A DNA stretch of 64,000 nucleotides. It comes from Hyperoodon ampullatus (lineage: Eukaryota > Chordata > Mammalia > Artiodactyla > Ziphiidae). Location: the NCBI GenBank assembly GCA_949752795.1, contig CATKHW010000058.1, positions 2,170,001-2,234,000 on the forward strand, written 5' to 3'. Of this stretch, positions 50,302 to 62,471 are shown in pieces. Position 1 is the stretch's first letter, and every line of letters begins with the position of its first letter. The translations under genes were made by a program, and so were the position numbers. Under the pieces are notes generated by a model. The model did not search any database. It saw nothing but the letters and a program-made list of their open reading frames with translations, and had not been told where the DNA came from.

Positions 50302-52039
50302 CTGGGAAATTCTTTACAATTCCTTAAGGGTCTCTGATGAAACCTGGAATTACCCTATCTACAACGACAGCTGGATGTGGCATAAGGCTGGACACTTTGG
50401 ACTGAGAGGATTGGTGAGATTGGGTGAACAAATGCAGACCATTTAAAGCAAAAATGCATGGCACACATTCCATGGGTCCCAACTCTCCAGGTTGAAGGGA
50501 ATATTACTACAGTTATAACATGTACGGGAAACCTAGAGAACGGACACACTGTGAATACGAAAGGTTTCTAAAACTCAACGTATAGTCCCTCTCCTGGTGC
50601 TCCGGTTTGACTTTCCATCTGCTTTACTATCAACCTCCCAACTTGGAGAGACAGCCCCTTTAACCTCCTGGTTCGCACAGGTTGCCAATTTGGCAGAGGA
50701 TGAAAGGGAAGAGGGAGAACCAATGAGAGAGTAGCTGTTAGGCATTTGGACGGGCACATATCACTGTAATTTACCGGCAGGAAGAAGAATTAACCAAAGT
50801 CTCAGCCCCCCACCGGGAACCAGTATTGGTCTTGAACCAAAATTTTGGACTTGCGGTCAGCTCACCTAAAACGAGTTGAAAAATGGAGCTCAGGGTCACA
50901 GCAATTCACAAACTGGCCGAGTAATAAAGGACAACTATCGTCCAAATATCTGTTGAGGGAAGGCAACGAGGTGGACTTGAAAGCGAGGCACAATAGCAGG
51001 AAACAGATTTCAAGAGGTACGTTGGAATCGCCTTTAAAGCACAGGAAGAGGGGCACAACTTCGACAATGATGCACTTGGCCAAAAAGGGCGTATGCGTTT
51101 TCTCCTGAATATATTCAGGAGAAAACGCATACGCCCATTTTGGCCAAGCAAGCAAGCGGGCAATGCAAATCTCCACTACAAAGAAGTATCACTTCCCACC
51201 GGTCAAAAGGGACATCCACAAAATGTGTAAAAACCAGAAAGGCAAGACTGGTCCTGGAGAACAGGGAGCCTTGTTATGCTGATGGACGGGATGTAAATTG
51301 CCAACTGCCTCTCTGGAGGAGTGCATTTTGTTCCCTAAAACAAGTAAACAACAGAGCTACAGAGCCAAGGGCACTTCCAGTCTAGGGAATATACCTTGGG
51401 AAAACTGAAAATCAAAAAGACACAGCCACCCCAAAATTTAGGGCTGCACTGCTTACAAGGACCTCAACTTGGGTACACCTTAAATATCCCAGGATATATA
51501 AAATTGGTTCAAAAAATTTTGGTACTTACATACGATGGAATATCCCTCAGCCATGAAATCAATGTCATAAGACCAGTAGCAGCAAAATGGGTGGATTCAG
51601 GTACGATGATTCTAAGTGAAATAAGTCACAGAGAAAAAGAAACTTATCATAAGATATCACTTAAGAAGATCCTGTAAACATGGCTACACTTGAACTGAAT
51701 TAGGAAAGAGAACAGTGTCTCACATTTAGAAAACACTCTTATGCCTGCTTAAGGGGGAAGGAGAGGTGGGGTGATGCATAAAACCAGAGTTTGATATTAG
51801 CAGAGGTACCGTTCCAAAAACCAACTATGGAATAGGCAAGACCTACACCTTCCTCAGTGAAAGGGACTCAAAACCCCATATTTCCCACAGAGGAATATAT
51901 CTGACTAGTAAGAATCTTAAAACCTATGTATTGATATGTCTCCGTAAGGGAACCAAGTGTGTCTAGACTGGCATAAACATGGCAGCGAGAATCAGCTCAA
52001 ACACACTATAAAAAGGAATTTCAAAAACAAAACAAAAAA
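50302..52039 (+). repeat. Monomer U30, domain 2 left half, domain-3-like right half
   Basis: Palindrome 51075-51148, one mismatch ('gcccattttgg'). L1 3' block from 51162. From the right arm on it shows 'aatctccac', 'gactggtcctgg' and 'gatggacggg', as in U31. ORF2 end open at 51396-51677. Confidence 0.92.
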
Positions 52040-53777
52040 CTGGGAAATTCTTTACAATTCATTCAGAGTCTCTGATGAAACCTGGACTGACCCTATCTAC
52101 AACGACAGATGGATGTGGCATAAGGAGGGACACTTGGACTGAGAGGATTGGTGAGATTGGGTGAACAAATGCAGAACCTTTAAAGCATTAATGCATGGCA
52201 CCCATTCCATGGGTCCCAACTCTCCAGGTTGAAGGGAATATTACTACAGTTATAACATGTACGGGAAACCTAGAGAACGGACACACTGTGAATACGAAAG
52301 GTTTCTAAAACTCAACGAATAGTCCCTCTCCTGGTGCTCCGGTTTGACTTTCCATCTGCTTTATTATCAACCTCCCAACTTGGAGAGACAGCCCCTTTAA
52401 CCTCCTGGTTCGCACAGGTTGCCAATATGTCAGAGGATGAAAGGGAAGAGGGAGAACCAATGAGAGAGTAGCTGTTAGGCATTTGGACGGGCACATATCA
52501 CTGTAATTTCCCAGCAGGAAGAAGAATTAACCAAAGTCTCAGCCACCCACCGGGAATCAGTATAGATCCTGAACCAAAATTTTGAACTTGCGGTCAGCTC
52601 ACCAAAAACGAGTTGAAAAATGGAGCTCAGGGGCACAGCAATTCACAAACTGGACGAGTAATAAAGGACAACTACCGTCCAAAAATCTGTTGAGGGAAGG
52701 CAACGAGGCGGACTTGAAAGCGAGGCAGAATAGCAGGAAACAGATTTCAAGAGGTACGTTGGAATCGCCTTTAAAGCACAGGAAGAGGGGCACAACTTCG
52801 ACAATGATGCACTTGGCCAAAAAGGGCGTATGCGTTTTCTCCTGAATATATTCAGGAGAAAACGCATACGCCCTTTTTGGCCAAGCAAGCAAGCGGGCAA
52901 TGCAAATCTCCACTACAAAGAAGTATCACTTCCCACCGGTCAAAAGGGACATCCACAAAATGTGTAAAAACCAGAAAGGCAAGACTGGTACTGGAGAACA
53001 GGGAGCCTTGTTATGCTGATGGACGGGATGTAAATTGCCAACTGCCTCTCTGGAGGAGTGCATTGTGTTCCCTAAAACAAGTAAACAACAGAGCTACAGA
53101 GCCAAGGGCACTTCCAGTCTAGGGAATATACCTGGGAAAAACTGAAAATCAATAAGACAGAGCCACCCCAAAATTTTGGGCAGCACTGCTTTCAAGGACC
53201 TCAACTTGGGTACACCTTAAATATCACAGGAAATATAAAAATGGTTCAAAAAATTGTGGTACTTACGTACGATGGAATATCCCTCAGCCATGAAATCAAT
53301 GTCATAAGACCAGTAACAGCAAAATGGGTGGATTCAGGTACGATGATTCTAAGTGAAATAAGTCACACAGAAAAAGAAACTTATCATAAGTTATCACTTA
53401 TGAAGATCCTGTAAACATGGCTACACTTGAACTGAGTTAGGAAAGAGAACAGTGTCTCACATTTAGAAAACACTCTTATGCCTGCTTAAGGGGGAAGGAG
53501 AGGTGGGGTGATGCATAAAACCAGAGTTTGATATAAGCACAGGTACCGTTCCAAAAACCAACTATGGAATAGACAAGACCTACACCTTCCTCAGTGAAAG
53601 GGACTCAAAACCCCATATTTCCCGCAGAGGAATATATCTGACTAGTAAGAATCTTAAAACCTATGTATTGATATGTCTCCGTAAGGGAATCAAGTGTGTC
53701 TAGAATGGCATAAATATGGCAGCGAGAATCAGCTCAAACCCACTATAAAAAGAAATTTCAAAAATAAAACAAAAAAA
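52040..53777 (+). repeat. Monomer U31, domain-2 start switching to type Y
   Basis: Palindrome 52812-52885, perfect. L1 3' block from 52899. Its first ~150 bp carry domain-2 marks ('cctggactgacc', 'cacttggactg', 'gcattaatgc'); from ~52,360 it is type Y ('ttattatcaacc', 'ttttgaacttg'). Confidence 0.92.
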
Positions 53778-55516
53778 CTGGGAAATTCTTTACAATTCCT
53801 TCAGGGTCTCTGATGAAACCTGAAATGACCCTATCTACAATGACAGCTGGATGTGGCATAAGGCTGGACACTTGGGACTGAGAGGATTGGTGAGACTGGG
53901 TGAGCAAATGCAGACCCTTTAAAGCAATAATGCATGGCACACATTCCATGGGTCCCAACTCTCCAGGTTGAAGGGAATATTACTACAGATATAACATGTA
54001 CGGGAATCCTAGAGAACGGACACACTGTGAATACGAAAGATTTCTAAAACTCAACGAATAGTCCCTCTCCTGGTGCTCCGGTTTGACTTTCCATCTGCTT
54101 TATTATCAACCTCCCAACTTGGAGAGACAGCCCCTTTAACCTCCTGGTTCGCACAGGTTGCCAATTTGGCAGAGGATGAAAGGGAAGAGGGAGAACCAAT
54201 GAGAGAGTAGCTGTTAGGAATTTGGACGGGCACATATCACTGTAATTTCCCGGCAAGAAGAAGAATTAACCAAAGTCTCAGCCAACCACCGGGAATCAGT
54301 ATAGATCCTGAACCAAAATTTTGGACTTGCGGTCAGCTCACCAAAAACGAGTTGAAAAATGGAGCTCAGGGGCACAGCAATTCACAAACTGGCCAAGTAA
54401 TAAAGGACAACTATCGTCCAAAAATCTGTTGAGGGAAGGCAATGAGGCGGACTTGAAAGCGAGGCAGAATAGCAGGAAACAGATTTCAAGAGGTACGTTG
54501 GAATCGCCTTTAAAGCACAGGAAGAGGGGCACAACTTCGACAATGATACACTTGGCCAAAAAGGGCATATGCGTTTTCTCCTGAATATATTCAGGAGAAA
54601 ACGCATAAGCCCTTTTTGGCCAAGCAAGCAAGCGGGCAATGCAAATCTGCACTACAAAGAAGTATCACTTCCCACCGGTCAAAAGGGACATCCACAAAAT
54701 GTGTAAAAACCAGAAAGGCAAGACAGGCCCTGGAGAACAGGGAGCCTTGTTATGCTGATGGGCAGGATGTAAATTGCCAACTGCCTCTCTGGAGGAGTGC
54801 ATTGTGTTCCCTAAAACAAGTAAACAACAGAGCTACAGAGCCAAGGGCACTTCCAGTCTAGGGAATATACCTTGGGAAAACTGAAAATCAAAAAGACACA
54901 GCCACCCCAAAATTTAGGGCTGCACTGCTTACAAGGACCTCAACTTGGGTACACCTTAAATATCCCAGGAAATATAAAAATGGTTCAAAAAATTGTGGTA
55001 CTTATGTACGATGGAATATCCCTCAGCCATGAAATCAATGTCATAAGACCAGTAGCAGCAAAATGGGTGGATTCAGGTACGATGATTCTAAGTGAAATAA
55101 GTCACACAGAAAAAGAAACTTATCATAAGTTATCACTTATGAAGATCCTGTAAACATGGCTACACTTGAACTGAGTTAGGAAAGAGAACAGTGTCTCACA
55201 TTTAGAAAACACTCTTATGCCTGCTTAAGGGGGAAGGAGAGGTGGGGTGATGCATAAAACCAGAGTTTGATATAAGCACAGGTACCGTTCCAAAAACCAA
55301 CTATGGAATAGACAAGACCTACACCTTCCTCAGTGAAAGGGACTCAAAACCCCATATTTCCCGCAGAGGAATATATCTGACTAGTAAGAATCTTAAAACC
55401 TATGTATTGATATGTCTCCGTAAGGGAATCAAGTGTGTCTAGACTGGGAAAAATATGGCAGCGAGAATCAGCTCAAACCCACTATAAAAAGAAATTTCAA
55501 AAATAAAATAAAAAAA
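53778..55516 (+). repeat. Monomer U32, type X
   Basis: Palindrome 54551-54624, one mismatched pair hit on both arms ('ggcatatg' and 'cataagcc'). L1 3' block from 54638; ORF2 end open at 54872-55153. Confidence 0.93.
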
Positions 55517-57255
55517 CTGGGAAATTCTTTACAATTCCTTCAGGGTCTCTGATGAAACCTGAAATGACCCTATCTACAATGACAGCTGTATGTGGCATAA
55601 GGCTGGACACCTGGGACTGAGAGGATTGGTGAGATTGGGTGAGCAAATGCAGACCCTTTAAAGCAATAATGCATGGCACACATTCCATGGGTCCCAACTC
55701 TCCAGGTTGAAGGGAATATTATTACAGATATAACATGTACGGGAATCCTAGAGAACGGACACACTGTGAATACGAAAGGTTTCTAAAACTCAGCGAATAG
55801 TCCCTCTCCTGGTGCTCCGGTTTGACTTTCCATCTGCTTTATTATCAACCTCCCAACTTGGAGAGACAGCCCCTTTAACCTCCTGGTTCGCACAGGTTGC
55901 CAATATGGCAGAGGACGAAAGGGAAGAGGGAGAACCAATGAGAGAGTAGCTGTTAGGCATTTGGACGGGCACATATCACTGTAATTTCCCAGCAGGAAGA
56001 AGAATTAACCAAAGTCTCAGCCACCCACCGGGAATCAGTATAGATCCTGAACCAAAATTTTGAACTTGCGGTCAGCTCACCAAAAACGAGTTGAAAAATG
56101 GAGCTCAGGGGCACAGCAATTCACAAACTGGCCAAGTAATAAAGGACAACTATCGTCCAAAAATCTGTTGAGGGAAGGCAACGAGGCGGACTTGAAAGCG
56201 AGGCAGAATAGCAGGAAACAGATTTCAAGAGGTACGTTGGAATCGCCTTTAAAGCACAGGAAGAGGGGCACAACTTCGACAATGATGCACTTGGCCAAAA
56301 AGTGTGTATGCGTTTTCTCCTGAATATATTCAGGAGAAAACGCATACGCCCTTTTTGGCCAAGCAAGCAAGCGGGAAATGCAAATCTCCACTACAAAGAA
56401 GTATCACTTCCCACCGGTCAAAAGGGACATCCACAAAATGTGTAAAAACCAGAAAGGCAAGACTGGTACTGGAGAACAGGGAGCCTTGTTATGCTGATGG
56501 GCGGGATGTAAATTGCCAACTGCCTCTCTGGAGGAGTGCATTGTGTTCCCTAAAACAAGTAAACAACAGAGCTACAGAGCCAAGGGCACTTCCAGTCTAG
56601 GGAATATACCTGGGAAAAACTGAAAATCAATAAGACAGAGCCACCCCAAAATTTTGGGCAGCACTGCTTACAAGGACCTCAACTTGGGTACACCTTAAAT
56701 ATCCCAGGAAATATAAAAATGGTTCAAAAAATTGTGGTACTTACGTACGATGGAATATCCCTCAGCCATGAAATCAATGTCATAAGACCAGTAGCAGCAA
56801 AATGGGTGGATTCAGGTACGATGATTCTAAGTGAAATAAGTCACACAGAAAAAGAAACTTATCATAAGTTATCACTTATGAAGATCCTGTAAACATGGCT
56901 ACACTTGAACTGAGTTAGGAAAGAGAACAGTGTCTCACATTTAGAAAACACTCTTATGCCTGCTTAAGGGGGAAGGAGAGGTGGGGTGATGCATAAAACC
57001 AGAGTTTGATATAAGCACAGGTACCGTTCCAAAAACCAACTATGGAATAGACAAGACCTACACCTTCCTCAGTGAAAGGGACTCAAAACCCCATATTTCC
57101 CGCAGAGGAATATATCTGACTAGTAAGAATCTTAAAACCTATGTATTGATATGTCTCCGTAAGGGAATCAAGTGTGTCTAGAATGGCATAAATATGGCAG
57201 CGAGAATCAGCTCAAACCCACTATAAAAAGGAATTTCAAAAATAAAACAAAAAAA
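55517..57255 (+). repeat. Monomer U33, type Y
   Basis: Palindrome 56290-56363, two mismatches ('aaagtgtgtatg'). L1 3' block from 56377, with 'gggaaatgcaaatctcc'. Confidence 0.93.
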
Positions 57256-58994
57256 CTGGGAAATTCTTTACAATTCCTTCAGGGTCTCTGATGAAACCTG
57301 AAATGACCCTATCTACAATGACAGCTGGATGTGGCATAAGGCTGGACACTTGGGACTGAGAGGATTGGTGAGACTGGGTGAGCAAATGCAGACCCTTTAA
57401 AGCAATAATGCATGGCACACATTCCATGGGTCCCAACTCTCCAGGTTGAAGGGAATATTACTACAGATATAACATGTACGGGAATCCTAGAGAACGGACA
57501 CACTGTGAATACGAAAGATTTCTAAAACTCAACGAATAGTCCCTCTCCTGGTGCTCCGGTTTGACTTTCCATCTGCTTTATTATCAACCTCCCAACTTGG
57601 AGAGACAGCCCCTTTAACCTCCTGGTTCGCACAGGTTGCCAATTTGGCAGAGGATGAAAGGGAAGAGGGAGAACCAATGAGAGAGTAGCTGTTAGGAATT
57701 TGGAAGGGCACATATCACTGTAATTTCCTGGCAAGAAGAAGAATTAACCAAAGTCTCAGCCAACCACCGGGAATCAGTATAGATCCTGAACCAAAATTTT
57801 GGACTTGCGGTCAGCTCACCAAAAACGAGTTGAAAAATGGAGCTCAGGGGCACAGCAATTCACAAACTGGCCGAGTAATAAAGGACAACTATCGTCCAAA
57901 AATCTGTTGAGGGAAGGCAATGAGGTGGACTTGAAAGCGAGGCAGAATAGCAGGAAACAGATTTCAAGAGGTACGTTGGAATCGCCTTTAAAGCACAGGA
58001 AGAGGGGCACAACTTCGACAATGATACACTTGGCCAAAAAGGGCATATGCGTTTTCTCCTGAATATATTCAGGAGAAAACGCATAAGCCCTTTTTGGCCA
58101 AGCAAGCAAGCGGGCAATGCAAATCTGCACTACAAAGAAGTATCACTTCCCACCGGTCAAAAGGGACATCCACAAAATGTGTAAAAACCAGAAAGGCAAG
58201 ACAGGCCCTGGAGAACAGGGAGCCTTGTTATGCTGATGGGCAGGATGTAAATTGCCAACTGCCTCTCTGGAGGAGTGCATTGTGTTCCCTAAAACAAGTA
58301 AACAACAGAGCTGCAGAGCCAAGGGCACTTCCAGTCTAGGGAATATACCTTGGGAAAACTGAAAATCAAAAAGACACAGCCACCCCAAAATTTAGGGCTG
58401 CACTGCTTACAAGGACCTCAACTTGGGTACACCTTAAATATCCCAGGAAATATAAAAATGGTTCAAAAAATTGTGGTACTTATGTACGATGGAATATCCC
58501 TCAGCCATGAAATCAATGTCATAAGACCAGTAGCAGCAAAATGGGTGGATTCAGGTACGATGATTCTAAGTGAAATAAGTCACACAGAAAAAGAAACTTA
58601 TCATAAGATATCACTTATGAAGATCCTGTAAACATGGCTACACTTGAACTGAGTTAGGAAAGAGAACAGTGTCTCACATTTAGAAAACACTCTTATGCCT
58701 GCTTAAGGGGGAAGGAGAGGTGGGGTGATGCATAAAACCAGAGTTTGATATAAGCACAGGTACCGTTCCAAAAACCAACTATGGAATAGACAAGACCTAC
58801 ACCTTCCTCAGTGAAAGGGACTCAAAACCCCATATTTCCCGCAGAGGAATATATCTGACTAGTAAGAATCTTAAAACCTATGTATTGATATGTCTCCGTA
58901 AGGGAATCAAGTGTGTCTAGACTGGGAAAAATATGGCAGCGAGAATCAGCTCAAACCCACTATAAAAAGAAATTTCAAAAATAAAATAAAAAAA
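57256..58994 (+). repeat. Monomer U34, type X
   Basis: Palindrome 58029-58102, the same altered pair as U32. L1 3' block from 58116; ORF2 end open at 58350-58631. Confidence 0.93.
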
Positions 58995-60733
58995 CTGGGA
59001 AATTCTTTACAATTCCTTCAGGGTCTCTGATGAAACCTGAAATGACCCTATCTACAATGACAGCTGTATGTGGCATAAGGCTGGACACCTGGGACTGAGA
59101 GGATTGGTGAGATTGGGTGAGCAAATGCAGACCCTTTAAAGCAATAATGCATGGCACACATTCCATGGGTCCCAACTCTCCAGGTTGAAGGGAATATTAT
59201 TACAGATATAACATGTACGGGAATCCTAGAGAACGGACACACTGTGAATACGAAAGGTTTCTAAAACTCAACGAATAGTCCCTCTCCTGGTGCTCCGGTT
59301 TGACTTTCCATCTGCTTTATTATCAACCTCCCAACTTGGAGAGACAGCCCCTTTAACCTCCTGGTTCGCACAGGTTGCCAATATGGCAGAGGACGAAAGG
59401 GAAGAGGGAGAACCAATGAGAGAGTAGCTGTTAGGCATTTGGACGGGCACATATCACTGTAATTTCCCAGCAGGAAGAAGAATTAACCAAAGTCTCAGCC
59501 ACCCACCGGGAATCAGTATAGATCCTGAACCAAAATTTTGAACTTGCGGTCAGCTCACCAAAAACGAGTTGAAAAATGGAGCTCAGGGGCACAGCAATTC
59601 ACAAACTGGCCAAGTAATAAAGGACAACTATCGTCCAAAAATCTGTTGAGGGAAGGCAACGAGGCGGACTTGAAAGCGAGGCAGAATAGCAGGAAACAGA
59701 TTTCAAGAGGTACGTTGGAATCGCCTTTAAAGCACAGGAAGAGGGGCACAACTTCGACAATGATGCACTTGGCCAAAAAGTGTGTATGCGTTTTCTCCTG
59801 AATATATTCAGGAGAAAACGCATACGCCCTTTTTGGCCAAGCAAGCAAGCGGGAAATGCAAATCTCCACTACAAAGAAGTATCACTTCCCACCGGTCAAA
59901 AGGGACATCCACAAAATGTGTAAAAACCAGAAAGGCAAGACTGGTACTGGAGAACAGGGAGCCTTGTTATGCTGATGGGCGGGATGTAAATTGCCAACTG
60001 CCTCTCTGGAGGAGTGCATTGTGTTCCCTAAAACAAGTAAACAACAGAGCTACAGAGCCAAGGGCACTTCCAGTCTAGGGAATATACCTGGGAAAAACTG
60101 AAAATCAATAAGACAGAGCCACCCCAAAATTTTGGGCAGCACTGCTTACAAGGACCTCAACTTGGGTACACCTTAAATATCCCAGGAAATATAAAAATGG
60201 TTCAAAGAATTGTGGTACTTACGTACGATGGAATATCCCTCAGCCATGAAATCAATGTCATAAGACCAGTAGCAGCAAAATGGGTGGATTCAGGTACGAT
60301 GATTCTAAGTGAAATAAGTCACACAGAAAAAGAAACTTATCATAAGTTATCACTTATGAAGATCCTGTAAACATGGCTACACTTGAACTGAGTTAGGAAA
60401 GAGAACAGTGTCTCACATTTAGAAAACACTCTTATGCCTGCTTAAGGGGGAAGGAGAGGTGGGGTGATGCATAAAACCAGAGTTTGATATAAGCACAGGT
60501 ACCGTTCCAAAAACCAACTATGGAATAGACAAGACCTACACCTTCCTCAGTGAAAGGGACTCAAAACCCCATATTTCCCGCAGAGGAATATATCTGACTA
60601 GTAAGAATCTTAAAACCTATGTATTGATATGTCTCCGTAAGGGAATCAAGTGTGTCTAGAATGGCATAAATATGGCAGCGAGAATCAGCTCAAACCCACT
60701 ATAAAAAGGAATTTCAAAAATAAAACAAAAAAA
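58995..60733 (+). repeat. Monomer U35, type Y
   Basis: Palindrome 59768-59841, two mismatches as in U33. L1 3' block from 59855. Private: 'ttcaaagaattgtgg' (~60,203). Confidence 0.93.
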
Positions 60734-62471
60734 CTGGGAAATTCTTTACAATTCCTTCAGGGTCTCTGATGAAACCTGAAATGACCCTATCTACAATGAC
60801 AGCTGGATGTGGCATAAGGCTGGACACTTGGGACTGAGAGGATTGGTGAGACTGGGTGAGCAAATGCAGACCCTTTAAAGCAATAATGCATGGCACACAT
60901 TCCATGGGTCCCAACTCTCCAGGTTGAAGGGAATATTACTACAGATATAACATGTACGGGAATCCTAGAGAACGGACACACTGTGAATACGAAAGATTTC
61001 TAAAACTCAACGAATAGTCCCTCTCCTGGTGCTCCGGTTTGACTTTCCATCTGCTTTATTATCAACCTCCCAACTTGGAGAGACAGCCCCTTTAACCTCC
61101 TGGTTCGCACAGGTTGCCAATTTGGCAGAGGATGAAAGGGAAGAGGGAGAACCAATGAGAGAGTAGCTGTTAGGAATTTGGACGGGCACATATCACTGTA
61201 ATTTCCCGGCAAGAAGAAGAATTAACCAAAGTCTCAGCCAACCACCGGGAATCAGTATAGATCCTGAACCAAAATTTTGGACTTGCGGTCAGCTCACCAA
61301 AAACGAGTTGAAAAATGGAGCTCAGGGGCACAGCAATTCACAAACTGGCCGAGTAATAAAGGACAACTATCGTCCAAAAATCTGTTGAGGGAAGGCAATG
61401 AGGCGGACTTGAAAGCGAGGCAGAATAGCAGGAAACAGATTTCAAGAGGTACGTTGGAATCGCCTTTAAAGCACAGGAAGAGGGGCACAACTTCGACAAT
61501 GATACATTGGCCAAAAAGGGCATATGCGTTTTCTCCTGAATATATTCAGGAGAAAACGCATAAGCCCTTTTTGGCCAAGCAAGCAAGCGGGCAATGCAAA
61601 TCTGCACTACAAAGAAGTATCACTTCCCACCGGTCAAAAGGGACATCCACAAAATGTGTAAAAACCAGAAAGGCAAGACAGGCCCTGGAGAACAGGGAGC
61701 CTTGTTATGCTGATGGGCAGGATGTAAATTGCCAACTGCCTCTATGGAGGAGTGCATTGTGTTCCCTAAAACAAGTAAACAACAGAGCTACAGAGCCAAG
61801 GGCACTTCCAGTCTAGGGAATATACCTTGGGAAAACTGAAAATCAAAAAGACACAGCCACCCCAAAATTTAGGGCTGCACTGCTTACAAGGACCTCAACT
61901 TGGGTACACCTTAAATATCCCAGGAAATATAAAAATGGTTCAAAAAATTGTGGTACTTATGTACGATGGAATATCCCTCAGCCATGAAATCAATGTCATA
62001 AGACCAGTAGCAGCAAAATGGGTGGATTCAGGTACGATGATTCTAAGTGAAATAAGTCACACAGAAAAAGAAACTTATCATAAGATATCACTTATGAAGA
62101 TCCTGTAAACATGGCTACACTTGAACTGAGTTAGGAAAGAGAACAGTGTCTCACATTTAGAAAACACTCTTATGCCTGCTTAAGGGGGAAGGAGAGGTGG
62201 GGTGATGCATAAAACCAGAGTTTGATATAAGCACAGGTACCGTTCCAAAAACCAACTATGGAATAGACAAGACCTACACCTTCCTCAGTGAAAGGGACTC
62301 AAAACCCCATATTTCCCGCAGAGGAATATATCTGACTAGTAAGAATCTTAAAACCTATGTATTGATATGTCTCCGTAAGGGAATCAAGTGTGTCTAGACT
62401 GGGAAAAATATGGCAGCGAGAATCAGCTCAAACCCACTATAAAAAGAAATTTCAAAAATAAAATAAAAAAA
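60734..62471 (+). repeat. Monomer U36, type X with 1-bp deletion
   Basis: Palindrome 61507-61578 (36-nt arms; the outermost pair was lost with the deletion in 'gatacattgg'). L1 3' block from 61593; ORF2 end open at 61827-62108. The deletion joins two + frames into one of 179 codons (61277-61816). Confidence 0.93.

Larger units (their letters stand above)
35561..52250 (+). repeat. Array domain 2: mixed dimer and tetramer HOR (U21 end to U31 start)
   Basis: Two monomer families alternate. One (U24, U26, U28, U30) has 'cacctaaaacgag' and 'ccaaatatctg'. The other (U25, U27, U29, start of U31) has 'cacttggactgagag' and 'aaagcattaatgc'. On top of this, U24 pairs with U28 and U26 with U30, giving a four-unit period of about 6,952 bp. 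U22 and U23 at the left edge do not fit the alternation cleanly. Confidence 0.75.
46826..52250 (+). repeat. Tetramer HOR copy 2 (U28-U30 and start of U31)
   Basis: This is the counterpart of U24-U27. It breaks off inside U31, between the domain-2 marker 'aaagcattaatgc' (~52,185) and the domain-3 marker 'ctttattatcaacc' (~52,362). The right half of U30 already carries domain-3 variants ('aatctccac', 'gatggacggg'). Confidence 0.6.
53778..57255 (+). repeat. Dimer copy 1 (U32 X + U33 Y)
   Basis: First complete X-Y dimer. It has 'ggccaagtaat' in X where the two later X copies have 'ggccgagtaat', and 'ctcagcgaatag' in Y (~55,791) where the later Y copies have 'ctcaacgaatag'. Both monomers carry 'cataagttatc'. 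Confidence 0.85.
57256..60733 (+). repeat. Dimer copy 2 (U34 X + U35 Y)
   Basis: Differs from dimer 1 at only a few sites that I can see, including 'ggaagggcac' (~57,703), 'ttcctggc' (~57,725), 'gaggtggac' (~57,922) and 'gctgcagag' (~58,311) in X. Confidence 0.85.
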
